Source: Paenarthrobacter nitroguajacolicus
GTDB taxonomy: Bacteria; Actinomycetota; Actinomycetes; Actinomycetales; Micrococcaceae
DNA: 64,000 bases
Direction of reading: 5' to 3'
Assembly: GCF_007786235.1 (NCBI RefSeq)
Contig: NZ_VNFK01000006.1
Span: 1 to 64,000, forward strand
The notes under the pieces are model-generated. The model ran no database searches. It was given only the letters and a program-made list of their open reading frames with translations, and was not told where the DNA came from. Positions 1 to 8,572 of this stretch are shown here, in pieces (position 1 is the stretch's first letter; every line of letters begins with the position of its first letter). The position numbers and the translations under genes were made by a program.

Positions 1-192
1 GGCTTCTCCGACACCCGCCAAGCCGCCCGCCGCTACTTCAAAAACGACACCCACTCCATCGTCGCCAAAACCCTCCAACTCCTCGCCGCCAAGGGAGAAG
101 TTGAAGAAGGCGCCCTGGAGAAGGCCATCGAAAAGTACCGGCTCCTTGATGTGAATGCCGGCACCACCGGCGGAGCAGGCGGCGACGCCTAA
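1..192 (+). CDS. aceE: Pyruvate dehydrogenase E1 component, C-terminal fragment
   Basis: This is the last 63 codons of an open frame that enters from the left edge and stops with TAA at 190-192. The fragment reads GFSDTRQAARRYF near its start and ends in KYRLLDVNAG plus a Gly/Ala-rich tail. That matches the end of the homodimeric E1 subunit (AceE) of actinobacterial pyruvate dehydrogenase, which decarboxylates pyruvate to feed acetyl-CoA formation. No catalytic motif lies in the visible part, so the call rests on recognising the C-terminal sequence. Its position directly before the fatty acid synthesis regulator agrees with the aceE-fasR-fabD order I associate with actinomycetes. Confidence 0.8.
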   Translation, partial: GFSDTRQAARRYFKNDTHSIVAKTLQLLAAKGEVEEGALEKAIEKYRLLDVNAGTTGGAGGDA

Positions 193-231
193 CACCCCAC
201 GGGCAAGTCCCACGGAACAGCAGTATCCGCA

Positions 232-265
232 ACGGCGGCTTTCACCGAAAGGTGGGGGCCGCCGT
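232..265 (+). terminator. Stem-loop after aceE
   Basis: An 8-bp perfect arm pair, ACGGCGGC (232-239) and GCCGCCGT (258-265), follows the aceE stop by 39 bases. A smaller ACC-GAAA-GGT hairpin can form inside the loop. The T-run downstream is weak (CTTTAATC), so this is a plausible but not classical rho-independent terminator. Confidence 0.5.
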
Positions 266-322
266 CGGGCTTTAATCAGGCCGGAAGAGGCTCCCAAGGC
301 ACGTGACCGGCAACAACGTCAG

Positions 323-339
323 TTGTAGCCTTCTCACAA
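323..339. promoter_or_regulatory. Candidate FasR operator upstream of fasR
   Basis: The 17-bp element is TTGTAG, a 5-base spacer, then TCACAA. It has the same spacing and nearly the same arms as the perfect inverted repeat before fabD (1625-1641). Its place about 36 bases upstream of the preferred fasR start suggests autoregulation. This is inferred from the repeat pair; no binding data can be read from sequence. Confidence 0.5.
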
Positions 340-375
340 ATGGAGCTTGCCCGGGATGGGCCGTATGCTCGTTCC

Positions 376-1620
376 ATGGCAGAGCCCACCAAAACACCTA
401 CCAAGCGCAAGGCAGCAACCCAGGCATTGTCGCCGGAAAAGGCCGAGACTCTGCGGCAGCTCCGCGCCAATGTGGGGCAATTGTCCACCAGCACCATGCG
501 CAAGCTGGAAAAGTCACTGCCTTGGTACAGCCGTTTGAGTTCCGATGAGCGCTCGGCGTTGGGCTTGGTGGCCCAGAACGGTATCGCCGCGTTTGTGACG
601 TGGTACGAGCGTCCTAGTTCACCGTCGTGGATCCTCACCGACGTCTTTGGGAACGCCCCGACGGAACTGACCCGCTCCATCAGCCTGCAGAAAGCCCTGC
701 AATTGATCCGTATCGTGGTGGAAGTCGTCGAGGACCAGGTTCCCGTGATTGCTCCGGAATCGGATCAGCCATCATTGCGCGAGGCCGTCCTGCGCTACTC
801 GCGCGAAGTGGCCTTCGCAGCAGCCGATGTCTACGCCCGGGCGGCCGAGTCCCGCGGATCGTGGGACACCCGACTCGAAGCGCTGATCGTGGACGCCATC
901 CTGCGTGGTGAAAATACTGACGCCTTGAGGTCCAGGATCGCCGCCCTCGGCTGGAAGGCACAGGAGCGGTTCACAGTCATGGTGGGCAATTCGCCGTCGG
1001 AACCCAGTGCGAGCTACGTCAGCGAACTGCGCCGGACCGCTGGGCGTTTCGCCGAAGACGCGCTGGTGGGAATCCAAGGTGACCGGCTCATCCTGATTCT
1101 TGGTGGACTCCAAGATCGTGACACCGCCTACCTGAAGCTCAGTGAACTATTCGCCCCGGGGGCCGTGGTTTATGGTCCGGAGGCGGGTTCGTTGTTGGAG
1201 GCCAGCAGCTCCGCCCAAGCTGCCTTTGCAGGCCTCACAGCTGCCCGAGCGTGGCCTTCAGCGCCGCGCCCCGTAGCCGCCGACGACCTGCTCCCCGAAC
1301 GCGTAGTTTCCGGAGATGACGCCGCACGCCGGTCATTGATCAAGAACATCTACCGACCACTGTTGGCGGCCTCAAATGGCCTGGTGGAAACCCTCGGGAC
1401 CTACCTTGAACTGGGGCATTCATTGGAGGCCACGGCCCGGGAGCTGTTCGTCCATGCCAACACCGTGCGCTACCGTTTGAAGCGTGTCTGCGACGTGACT
1501 GGCTGGGATCCGCTCCTCCCGAGAGAGGCGTTCGTCCTGCAAACGGCGTTGGTGGTGGGCCGGCTTTCGGCACAACCGAAAGCCTCTCCCGAACGTCACG
1601 CGTCACGTTCACAGAACTGA
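376..1620 (+). CDS. fasR: PucR-family transcriptional regulator of fatty acid synthesis
   Basis: This 414-residue protein ends in a PucR/CdaR-type helix-turn-helix: the stretch LEATARELFVHANTVRYRLK near residues 350-370 is the recognition region. The N-terminal two thirds is a sensory or GGDEF-like part with no assigned ligand. In Streptomyces a PucR-type protein, FasR, activates the fabD-fabH-acpP-fabF operon, and the gene has the same position here, so it is likely the activator of the genes that follow. ATG at 376 (MAEPTKT) is preferred over ATG at 340, because 340 abuts the candidate operator. Neither has a strong ribosome-binding site. The 3' end carries a perfect 9-bp inverted repeat at 1562-1584. 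Confidence 0.85.
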   Translation: MAEPTKTPTKRKAATQALSPEKAETLRQLRANVGQLSTSTMRKLEKSLPWYSRLSSDERSALGLVAQNGIAAFVTWYERPSSPSWILTDVFGNAPTELTRSISLQKALQLIRIVVEVVEDQVPVIAPESDQPSLREAVLRYSREVAFAAADVYARAAESRGSWDTRLEALIVDAILRGENTDALRSRIAALGWKAQERFTVMVGNSPSEPSASYVSELRRTAGRFAEDALVGIQGDRLILILGGLQDRDTAYLKLSELFAPGAVVYGPEAGSLLEASSSAQAAFAGLTAARAWPSAPRPVAADDLLPERVVSGDDAARRSLIKNIYRPLLAASNGLVETLGTYLELGHSLEATARELFVHANTVRYRLKRVCDVTGWDPLLPREAFVLQTALVVGRLSAQPKASPERHASRSQN

Positions 1621-1624
1621 ACCG

Positions 1625-1641
1625 TTGTAGACTTCCTACAA
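1625..1641. promoter_or_regulatory. Candidate FasR operator in the fabD promoter
   Basis: The element is a perfect inverted repeat: TTGTAG, spacer ACTTC, CTACAA. It starts 4 bases after the fasR stop and lies about 67 bases before the fabD start. The same 17-bp architecture occurs before fasR (323-339). Two copies at the expected targets of one local regulator is the reason for the call. Confidence 0.6.
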
Positions 1642-1708
1642 ACTGACCCAGTGAGCTTGGTGTACCAAAACACCAGTGGATCACGTGGCAATTTGGAAAG
1701 CTGGATAC

Positions 1709-2638
1709 GTGCTTGCAATCGTCTGCCCTGGACAGGGCTCCCAGACCCCTGGATTTTTGGCCCCTTGGCTGGAACTCCCCTCCGTCGAAGGCCAGCTGGC
1801 CTCCCTGAGCGAGATCGCAGGCATTGACCTCAAGGCCCACGGCACCACCTCGGACGAAGAGACCATCAAGGACACTGCGGTAGCGCAGCCACTGATTGTC
1901 GCTGCCGGCCTGGTGGCCGCAAAGTCCTTGTTCGACGTCGAACTCAACACGCTCCCCGTCATCCTTGCCGGACACTCTGTTGGCGAGATCACGGCCTCAG
2001 CGCTGGCTGGAGTCCTCACAGAGTCCGAGGCCATGACCTTCGTCCGCGAGAGGGCCAACAGCATGGCGGCAGCAGCTGCGGTGACCCCCACCGGCATGAG
2101 CGCAGTAGTGGGAGGCGACCCCGCCGAGGTCCTGGCAGCCATTGAAGCTTCTGGCGCCACACCGGCCAACGTCAACGGCGCAGGCCAGACTGTCGCTGCG
2201 GGCACGTTCGAACAGCTCAAGGCCCTGGCAGAGAACCCGCCGGCGAAAGCGCGCGTCATTCCGCTCAAGGTTGCAGGCGCGTTCCACACTTCCCACATGG
2301 CTCCGGCCGTCAGCGCGCTTGAGTCCCTCAAGCCCTCGCTGTCTCCGCAGAGCCCAACCGTTCCGCTGTTGTCGAACTACGACGGCCAGGAAGTCACGGC
2401 AGGACCTGCCGCCGTCGAAAGCCTGATCGCCCAGGTGTCCCGGCCTGTTCGCTGGGATCAGTGCATGGAGACGCTCGTTGAACGCGGCGTGACCGGTGTT
2501 ATCGAGCTCGCCCCTGCGGGGACGCTCGCCGGCCTGGCCAAGCGTGGCATGCCGGGCGTGAAGACCGTGGCCGTCAAGACCCCGGATGACCTGTCCGCGG
2601 CTCTGGCACTTTTCGCTGAATTGGAGGGACAGGCATGA
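1709..2638 (+). CDS. fabD: Malonyl-CoA:ACP malonyltransferase
   Basis: FabD moves the malonyl group from CoA to acyl carrier protein, supplying extender units for type II fatty acid synthesis. The N-terminal oxyanion motif reads CPGQGSQ, and the nucleophile elbow reads GHSVGE near residue 90. The GTG at 1709 is chosen because it gives the standard N-terminus (MLAIVCPGQGSQ) and has GGAAAG 8 bases upstream; an ATG at 1676 would add 11 non-conserved residues. At 309 residues it has the family's normal length. Its TGA overlaps the fabH ATG (ATGA at 2635-2638), indicating translational coupling. Confidence 0.95.
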   Translation: MLAIVCPGQGSQTPGFLAPWLELPSVEGQLASLSEIAGIDLKAHGTTSDEETIKDTAVAQPLIVAAGLVAAKSLFDVELNTLPVILAGHSVGEITASALAGVLTESEAMTFVRERANSMAAAAAVTPTGMSAVVGGDPAEVLAAIEASGATPANVNGAGQTVAAGTFEQLKALAENPPAKARVIPLKVAGAFHTSHMAPAVSALESLKPSLSPQSPTVPLLSNYDGQEVTAGPAAVESLIAQVSRPVRWDQCMETLVERGVTGVIELAPAGTLAGLAKRGMPGVKTVAVKTPDDLSAALALFAELEGQA

Positions 2639-3696
2639 GCACCCCCGTACTCAAGAAGGCCGCTGTCAACGAGAATGCCCGCATTCTGGGAATCGGCGCC
2701 TACCGCCCGGACGTCATCGTCACCAACGACGACGTCTGCCAGTGGATCGACTCCTCTGACGAATGGATCCGCCAGCGGACCGGCATCATTACCCGTCACC
2801 GGGCCGCCGCCGACGTCAGCGTCATCGACATGGCCGAAGGCGCCGCACGTGAAGCCCTCCAGCAAGCGGGGATCGAACCGTCGCAGCTGGGAGCGGTCAT
2901 CGTCTCCACCGTGACGCACCCCTACGCGACGCCTTCGGCTGCCGCTGCGCTCACCGATCGTTTGGGCGCGACGCCGGCACCCGCCTTCGACATCTCGGCC
3001 GCCTGTGCGGGGTACTGCTACGGCGTGGCCCAGGCTGATGCCTTGGTCCGGTCCGGCGCGGCAGAGTACGTCCTCGTGGTCGGTGCAGAGAAGCTCTCGG
3101 ATGTCATCGACAACCATGAACGCACAATTTCCTTCCTCCTCGGTGACGGCGCCGGCGCCGTTGTGGTGGGCCCCTCCGAGACCCCTGGCATCGGTCCTTC
3201 CGTCTGGGGATCCGATGGCAGCAAATGGGATGCCATCGGCATGACCCACTCGCTCGAAGACGTCAAGAAGCTTGGCGAATCCGCCAGGCACTCCGACGAA
3301 ATTGACGATCCCGCCATCCTTTCCGCAACACAGGATGTGTGGCCGACCCTGCGCCAGGACGGCCAGACCGTCTTCCGTTGGGCCGTGTGGGAAATGGCAA
3401 AGGTAGCCCAGCAGGCCTTGGATGCCGCCGGCATCGAAGCCTCGGATCTCGCTGCGTTCGTTCCCCACCAGGCGAACATGCGCATCATCGACGAAATGGT
3501 GAAGAAGCTGAAGCTTCCGGAGTCCGTTGTGATCGGCCGCGATATCGCTGAAGCCGGGAACACGTCTGCGGCCTCCATCCCGCTTGCAACCCACCGTTTG
3601 CTTCAGGAAAACCCTGAGTTGAGCGGCGGCCTTGCCCTGCAGATCGGCTTCGGCGCCGGATTGGTCTTTGGCGCCCAGGTCGTGGTTCTGCCGTAG
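2635..3696 (+). CDS. fabH: 3-oxoacyl-ACP synthase III
   Basis: FabH starts each fatty acid chain by condensing an acyl-CoA primer with malonyl-ACP. The Cys-His-Asn triad is visible: Cys in SAACAGYCYG (about residue 125), His in VPHQANMRI (about 278) and Asn in EAGNTSAAS (about 308). Actinobacterial FabH often prefers branched primers made from Val, Leu and Ile, but the sequence alone does not show this. It is 353 residues long, with an N-terminal extension of about 16 residues before ILGIGAYRP. It overlaps fabD by 4 bases. Confidence 0.95.
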   Translation: MSTPVLKKAAVNENARILGIGAYRPDVIVTNDDVCQWIDSSDEWIRQRTGIITRHRAAADVSVIDMAEGAAREALQQAGIEPSQLGAVIVSTVTHPYATPSAAAALTDRLGATPAPAFDISAACAGYCYGVAQADALVRSGAAEYVLVVGAEKLSDVIDNHERTISFLLGDGAGAVVVGPSETPGIGPSVWGSDGSKWDAIGMTHSLEDVKKLGESARHSDEIDDPAILSATQDVWPTLRQDGQTVFRWAVWEMAKVAQQALDAAGIEASDLAAFVPHQANMRIIDEMVKKLKLPESVVIGRDIAEAGNTSAASIPLATHRLLQENPELSGGLALQIGFGAGLVFGAQVVVLP

Positions 3697-3812
3697 ACCT
3701 GGACTGGCCCCGGTGGCCTCCAGCCAACTGAATACGACTTACAAACCCAAACCGTATCCGCGGTTTGCCCCCTTTCCGGCAGCAGCCGGTACAACAAGAA
3801 AAGGAGCCAACA

Positions 3813-4058
3813 ATGGCTAGCAACGAAGAAATCCTGGCCGGCCTGGCTGAAATCGTCAACGAAGAGACCGGCCTCGCCACTGAAGCCGTAGAGCTGGACA
3901 AGTCCTTCACCGAGGACCTGGACATCGACTCCATCTCCATGATGACCATCGTTGTCAACGCTGAAGAGAAGTTCGGCGTTCGCATCCCCGACGAAGAGGT
4001 CAAGAACCTCAAGACCGTCGGCGACGCCGTCAGCTTCATCGCCAACGCACAGGCCTAG
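3813..4058 (+). CDS. acpP: Acyl carrier protein
   Basis: This 81-residue acidic protein carries growing acyl chains on a 4'-phosphopantetheine arm. The attachment serine is in DLDIDSISMM (about residue 40); most carrier proteins have Leu after that Ser, and here it is Ile. ATG at 3813 is clear because AAGGAG lies 6 bases upstream, the best ribosome-binding site in the operon, which fits the high demand for this protein. A strong hairpin follows the gene at 4070-4111. CoaD, the second-last enzyme of coenzyme A synthesis, is encoded at 44155-44655. Confidence 0.96.
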   Translation: MASNEEILAGLAEIVNEETGLATEAVELDKSFTEDLDIDSISMMTIVVNAEEKFGVRIPDEEVKNLKTVGDAVSFIANAQA

Positions 4059-4069
4059 TCCTGACACCA

Positions 4070-4111
4070 GCTGTGCCGGGCCGGGACCCTTGTCCCTGTG
4101 CCCGGCACAGC
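4070..4111 (+). terminator. Hairpin between acpP and fabF (attenuator or 3' stabiliser)
   Basis: An 11-bp perfect outer stem (GCTGTGCCGGG with CCCGGCACAGC) encloses a second small stem (GGGAC and GTCCC). It starts 11 bases after the acpP stop. A TTTTT run appears about 17 bases further on, too far for a textbook terminator. It may lower fabF transcription relative to acpP or protect the acpP 3' end. Confidence 0.55.
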
Positions 4112-4188
4112 CGCAGTAAGCCCAAAGTTTTTAGTGCCTCCTCCTGTGCAACCTGCAGGGGATGGCTTATCCGACAGAGAGTGATCGC

Positions 4189-5424
4189 ATGGCACGCAAA
4201 GTAGTCATAACCGGTCTGGGGGCCACCACTCCCATCGGCGGCGACGTACCCACAATGTGGCAGAACGCGCTGAAAGGGTTCTCCGGCGCCCGCACGCTCG
4301 AAGATGAGTGGGTGGCCAAGTACGACCTCCCCGTTCACTTTGCTGCCAGGTGCTCTACGCCGGCCCTTGAAGTACTGAGCCGGGTTGAGGCCAAGCGCAT
4401 GGACCCGTCCACGCAGTTTGGCGTCATCGCGGCCCGTGAAGCTTGGTCCGACGCCGGGATTGAAGAGATCGACCACGACCGTTTGGCTGTAGCTTTCGCC
4501 ACCGGCATCGGCGGCGTCTGGACGCTCCTGGATGCCTGGGACACCCTCCGGGACAAGGGCCCCCGCCGAGTCCTTCCCATGACCGTTCCCATGCTGATGC
4601 CCAATGGTGTTGCTGCCGCGGTCAGTCTTGACCTTGGTGCCCGCGCCGGAGCACATACTCCGGTTTCTGCCTGCGCATCAGGCACCGAAGCCCTCCACCT
4701 TGGATTGGACCTGATCCGGTCCGGCAAGGCGGACGTAGTGGTATGCGGCGGCGCCGAAGCAGCCATCCACCCCATGCCCTTGGCCGCGTTCTCCTCGATG
4801 CAGGCGCTCTCCCGCCGCAACGACGACCCGGAACGTGCCTCCCGCCCGTACGACATCGACCGTGACGGTTTTGTCATGGGCGAAGGTGCCGGCGCCCTGG
4901 TCCTTGAGGCCGAGGAACACGCAATCGCACGTGGCGCACGCATCTACGCCGAACTCGCAGGAACGTCGGTGACCGCGGATGCCTACCACATCACGGCACC
5001 GGACCCCGAAGGCCTGGGGGCAACCCGAGCCCTCAAGGCCGCAATGTTCGACGGCCGCATCCAGGCCGAGGACGTTGTGCATGTCAACGCCCACGCCACG
5101 TCCACTCCCGTTGGCGACAAGCCTGAATACACGGCCCTGCGTGCCGCCCTGGGCACCCATGTGGACAACGTGGCGGTCTCCGCCACCAAGTCCCAGATGG
5201 GACACCTCCTGGGCGCTTCAGGCGCCGTTGAAGCCGTGCTGACGGTCCTGGCCGTCTACGAGCGCAAGGCACCGGTCACCATCAACCTCGAGAACCAGGA
5301 TCCCGAGATCCCCCTCGACGTCGTGACGTCGGTCCGGGACTTGCCCGCCGGCGATATCGTCGCATTGAGCAACTCGTTCGGCTTTGGCGGACACAACGCC
5401 GTGATCGCCGTCCGGAACGTCTAA
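4189..5424 (+). CDS. fabF: 3-oxoacyl-ACP synthase II
   Basis: FabF carries out the elongating condensation of acyl-ACP with malonyl-ACP. The active Cys is in TPVSACASGTEAL (about residue 163), and the two His residues are in NAHATSTPVGD and SQMGHLLGASGA. The ATG at 4189 gives the usual start MARKVVITGLG; an in-frame ATG at 4162 would add 9 residues, and its GGGG is too close to the start to serve as a ribosome-binding site. At 411 residues it has normal length. It is the last gene of the fab cluster; fabG, fabZ and fabI are not in this window. Confidence 0.95.
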   Translation: MARKVVITGLGATTPIGGDVPTMWQNALKGFSGARTLEDEWVAKYDLPVHFAARCSTPALEVLSRVEAKRMDPSTQFGVIAAREAWSDAGIEEIDHDRLAVAFATGIGGVWTLLDAWDTLRDKGPRRVLPMTVPMLMPNGVAAAVSLDLGARAGAHTPVSACASGTEALHLGLDLIRSGKADVVVCGGAEAAIHPMPLAAFSSMQALSRRNDDPERASRPYDIDRDGFVMGEGAGALVLEAEEHAIARGARIYAELAGTSVTADAYHITAPDPEGLGATRALKAAMFDGRIQAEDVVHVNAHATSTPVGDKPEYTALRAALGTHVDNVAVSATKSQMGHLLGASGAVEAVLTVLAVYERKAPVTINLENQDPEIPLDVVTSVRDLPAGDIVALSNSFGFGGHNAVIAVRNV

Positions 5425-5456
5425 GTCGGACTCGACGACTCGCCTCCAGGTGACAT

Positions 5457-5490
5457 GAAGAGGGCCCCACCAATTGGTGGGGCCCTCTTC
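5457..5490. terminator. Bidirectional terminator between fabF and the DUF3145 gene
   Basis: This is a perfect 34-bp palindrome whose arms begin GAAGAGGGCCCC and meet at AATT. It sits between two convergent genes and can serve both strands. No long T-run follows on either side. Confidence 0.75.
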
Positions 5491-5521
5491 GTAGCTATGG
5501 GGTGTTGCTTGCCCGAGACTG

Positions 5522-6025
5522 CTAGCCGACCTGATGCAGCCAACGCACGGGTGCGCCTTCAGCCGCGTGGCGGAACGGCTCCAGCTCTTCGTCCCAGGCT
5601 TCACCCAGGGCCAATGACAGTTCGTGGTAGACGGCTGAAGGGTCCCCGGCACCGGACTCGTATGCATAGCGGATTCGGTCTTCGGTCACCATGATGTTGC
5701 CGTGCACATCCGTGACGGCATGGAAGATCCCAAGCTCCGGCGTGTGCGACCAACGCGCTCCATCTACGCCTTGGCTCGGTTCCTCGGTGACCTCATAGCG
5801 CAGGTGCGCCCAGCCCCGCAGTGCCGACGCCAACTGAGCCCCTGTACCGGGCGTCCCGGTCCAGGACAACTCGGCGCGGAACATTCCAGGCGCAGCTGGC
5901 TGAGGGGTCCACTCAAGATCGGTCCTCTTGTCAACGACCGACCCGATGGCCCACTCAACGTGCGGGCAAAGTGCCGTCGGGGCCGAGTGCACGAACAGGA
6001 CACCGCGGGTTGTTGCAACAGACAT
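5522..6025 (-). CDS. DUF3145 family protein
   Basis: This 167-residue soluble protein begins MSVATTRGVLFVHSAP and contains CPHVEWA and YELTEE-like segments that I associate with DUF3145, an actinobacterial family of unknown function. No membrane segment or signal peptide is visible. The start at 6025 is supported by GGAGG 6 bases upstream; an ATG 12 bases earlier lies inside that ribosome-binding site. The gene is monocistronic and convergent with fabF. No enzymatic motif is evident, and I do not assign a role. Confidence 0.75.
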   Translation of the reverse strand: MSVATTRGVLFVHSAPTALCPHVEWAIGSVVDKRTDLEWTPQPAAPGMFRAELSWTGTPGTGAQLASALRGWAHLRYEVTEEPSQGVDGARWSHTPELGIFHAVTDVHGNIMVTEDRIRYAYESGAGDPSAVYHELSLALGEAWDEELEPFRHAAEGAPVRWLHQVG

Positions 6026-6258
6026 TCCATCCTCCATAGCTGTAGGTACGTCTTCCCCAACGACCTCTGCCTGGATGTGTTGCTGCCGGATGCCATGAAA
6101 TCCATGTGGGCCCTGACAGGCTATTTACTTGTATGAAGTACTACTGACGATATTGGCACAGAAGTAACCCTCGACCGTTCATTGAAGGTTTCCCCGTGGT
6201 GCTTTCATTTTGCCGTACGCTGCCTGTTTCCGCCAGTGCAGCTCGTGGGAGGTCATGT

Positions 6259-7185
6259 TCACGCCCGCGGGTGAGCCTGCTGATAGCTCCTGCGGAGCCG
6301 ATCCACTGAGACATGGGTGTAGATCTGAGTGGTCGCCAGGCTGCTGTGGCCCAGGATCTCCTGGACGGCGCGCAGGTCGGCTCCCCCATCCAGCAAGTGC
6401 GTTGCAGCGCTGTGCCTAAGCGCGTGGGGACCTGTCGCCGACGTGTCGCCCAGCGCTTGCAGGAGTTCGTTCACCACCGCGCGGATCTGCCGGGGATCCA
6501 CGCGCTTGCCCCGAACGCCGAGGAACAAGGCCGGTCCACTGGTGGGGGTCGCCAGCGCCGGCCTTCCCCGCCTCAGCCAATCATCTACTGCAAGTGCCGC
6601 CGGAACACCATACGGCACAGTGCGTTCTTTGTTTCCCTTGCCCACGACCCGTAGCGTCCTTCGGTCGGGATCAAGATCGTCGATATCCAGGCCGGCCAGT
6701 TCGCCGACTCGGACTCCCGTGGCGTAGAGCAGTTCAACCATCGCCCGATTGCGGACAGCCAGGGGGCCTCCGTCGCCGGCCGCCGTGTTCAGGTCGTCCA
6801 CCATTCGCGTGACCTGCTGCTGTTGCAGGACACCGGGCAGGGACTTGTCCCGCTTAGGTGCCTGCAGGCGAATCGCGGGATCCGTGGTGATGAGCTCCTC
6901 GCGCAGGGCCCATCCCGTAAATGCCCTGGCGGTTGCCGCGCGGCGCGCTAAAGTAGCCCTCGCCATTCCAGCCTCACTTTGCGCGCCAAGCCAGCGTCGG
7001 AGGGATCCCAATTCCAATTGCCCGAGTTCACTGATCCCCTCCTGGACGGCAAAACCGAGGAGGCTCTCAACATCTGCCAGATAGGCGCGTAAGGTGTGTG
7101 CCGACCTCGCGCGTTCACCCTCCAGATAGCGTCGAAAGCCTTCGACTGCAGCTTGCAGGGATGTTGGTAGTGATTGTCCGTCCAC
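6259..7185 (-). CDS. xerC: Tyrosine recombinase XerC
   Basis: XerC/XerD recombinases resolve chromosome dimers at dif. The five-part catalytic set is visible: Arg in ATGVRVGEL, Lys in GKGNKER, His and Arg in [10 protein letters not shown], His in LGHSSLATT and the nucleophile Tyr in QIYTHVS. The N-terminal SAM-like DNA-binding part begins with [13 protein letters not shown]. The open frame extends far upstream without family similarity, so GTG at 7185 (VDGQSLP) is taken as the start, giving 308 residues, the usual Xer length. It lies 65 bases after dprA and is probably co-transcribed. It is too clean and too well placed to be a phage integrase. Confidence 0.9.
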   Translation of the reverse strand: MDGQSLPTSLQAAVEGFRRYLEGERARSAHTLRAYLADVESLLGFAVQEGISELGQLELGSLRRWLGAQSEAGMARATLARRAATARAFTGWALREELITTDPAIRLQAPKRDKSLPGVLQQQQVTRMVDDLNTAAGDGGPLAVRNRAMVELLYATGVRVGELAGLDIDDLDPDRRTLRVVGKGNKERTVPYGVPAALAVDDWLRRGRPALATPTSGPALFLGVRGKRVDPRQIRAVVNELLQALGDTSATGPHALRHSAATHLLDGGADLRAVQEILGHSSLATTQIYTHVSVDRLRRSYQQAHPRA

Positions 7186-7250
7186 GCTTCCAACTGTGCC
7201 AGCAACAGCGAGCAAGGGAGTGCAGCAACATGCGTGTTCTTGTGCGGGGG

Positions 7251-8441
7251 CTACCCGCCCTTGGCCCGCTTCCAGCCACCCCTTTCCGAACACGCCAGCC
7301 CCAACAATCCGAGGCGTCCCAACCCCGCCCGTACGGACTCCGGGCTCAGTCCTGCCACCACCGACAATTTCTCTACGGAACTGGTTGACCGGAGCGGTAA
7401 GGCGTCCAGAAGTATGAGGTCCTCCATGGAAAGGTCGTCGTGTGGTGCGGAGCCCGCTGCCTTGTCCACGCTGCCCGTTACGCCGATAGCGCCTGCCAAC
7501 TCCACGATCTCGCCAACGTCGGTGACGCAGACGGCTCCCCCATCCCTGAGCAGCCGGTGGCAGCCTGCGGAGTTGGCACTGTGGATGGAGCCAGGGACAG
7601 TAGCCACTGCCCTGCCTATGGTCTCGGCGTGGTGGGCGGTGTTGAGGGCACCCGAACGCCATCGGGCTTCCACCACCACGGTGACGGATGCCAGCGCTGC
7701 GATGATCCGATTCCTCTGCAGGAACCTGTAGCGGGTTGGTGCTGACCCCGGGGGTACCTCGGAAATGACCGCCCCTTGGGTGGACACCGCTCGGAGGAGG
7801 TCTTCGTTGCCGGAGGGGTAGAAGCGGTCTACGCCCCCTGCCATGACCGCGATGGTGGGCACGCTGGCTACACCGCCATTGAGTGCTCCGCGGTGCGCAT
7901 GGGCGTCAATGCCATAGGCTCCACCGGAGACCACCGTGTAACCTCGTTGGGCCAAGCCATAGGCGAAGTCCCCGGTCACAGACCCTCCGTAACTTGTACT
8001 GTCCCTCGATCCCACCAGGGCAACGGCTTGCCGCGCGCTCGGCAGCGGCTGTTCGTGTCCGCGCCACCACAAGCACAGGGGCTCCTGGAGGCCCAGATCC
8101 TCCAGTTGCTCCGGCCACGAGGTATCCCCCGGGATGATCAACCTGCCGCCCAGCCGGCGCATGGTCTCCAAGTCACGCTCCGGCGCAAGGTCCGGGACGC
8201 GGGGCGCCCATCGTCTCAGGCTGGCCGAAAGCCCGGCCCACGCAGCCGGCCCACCGCCCTCGACGAGCAGGGCGGAGATCTCCCGTTCCAGGTCAAGCCC
8301 CGTGGCTACTTCTCCGGTGGCCACACCCAGGGCGTCGACTGCCCCGACAGCACGCACCAAGGCCAGACCTACTGAGTCCTGGGGTTCCATGAGGCGCGCC
8401 AGGGCAGCCCGTGCAATCCGTTCCCTGTCCTGCCTGCCCAC
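7251..8441 (-). CDS. dprA: DNA-processing protein DprA
   Basis: DprA loads RecA on incoming single-stranded DNA during transformation. The Rossmann-like core is clear: [38 protein letters not shown] and the PGSI motif, followed by a C-terminal winged-helix-like part. GTG at 8441 ([17 protein letters not shown]) fits the family N-terminus and has GGAG 8 bases upstream, giving 396 residues. An alternative ATG at 8576 overlaps the comM stop (ATGA) and would put a 19-bp tandem repeat inside the coding region. The start is therefore uncertain. Upstream comM and downstream xerC are on the same strand. Confidence 0.88.
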   Translation of the reverse strand: MGRQDRERIARAALARLMEPQDSVGLALVRAVGAVDALGVATGEVATGLDLEREISALLVEGGGPAAWAGLSASLRRWAPRVPDLAPERDLETMRRLGGRLIIPGDTSWPEQLEDLGLQEPLCLWWRGHEQPLPSARQAVALVGSRDSTSYGGSVTGDFAYGLAQRGYTVVSGGAYGIDAHAHRGALNGGVASVPTIAVMAGGVDRFYPSGNEDLLRAVSTQGAVISEVPPGSAPTRYRFLQRNRIIAALASVTVVVEARWRSGALNTAHHAETIGRAVATVPGSIHSANSAGCHRLLRDGGAVCVTDVGEIVELAGAIGVTGSVDKAAGSAPHDDLSMEDLILLDALPLRSTSSVEKLSVVAGLSPESVRAGLGRLGLLGLACSERGGWKRAKGG

Positions 8442-8474
8442 TACGGCCACTCCTGAACTTCCCTTCACTGTGCT

Positions 8475-8550
8475 GTGTTTTCTTCCCGTTGCCGTGTTTT
8501 CTGCCCGTTGCCGTGTTTTCTGCCCGTTGCCGTGTTTTCTGCCCGTTGCT
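8475..8550. repeat. Four tandem copies of a 19-bp unit at the comM/dprA junction
   Basis: Units at 8475-8493, 8494-8512, 8513-8531 and 8532-8550 are identical except for one base in the first (TTCCCG for TGCCCG) and the last base of the fourth. The plus-strand unit is GTGTTTTCTGCCCGTTGCC. There are no spacers, so it is a minisatellite. Because 19 is not a multiple of 3, each unit is read in a different frame if it is translated. Confidence 0.95.
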
Positions 8551-8572
8551 GCATATTCCCCGCTGCTGTGAC

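Noticed and set aside
6259..7185. Phage-type integrase
   Set aside because: Length, motif spacing and the dprA-xerC order fit chromosomal XerC; no attachment site or phage gene adjoins it.
8475..8550. Possible CRISPR array
   Set aside because: The 19-bp units touch each other with no spacers and there are no cas genes nearby; it is a simple tandem repeat.
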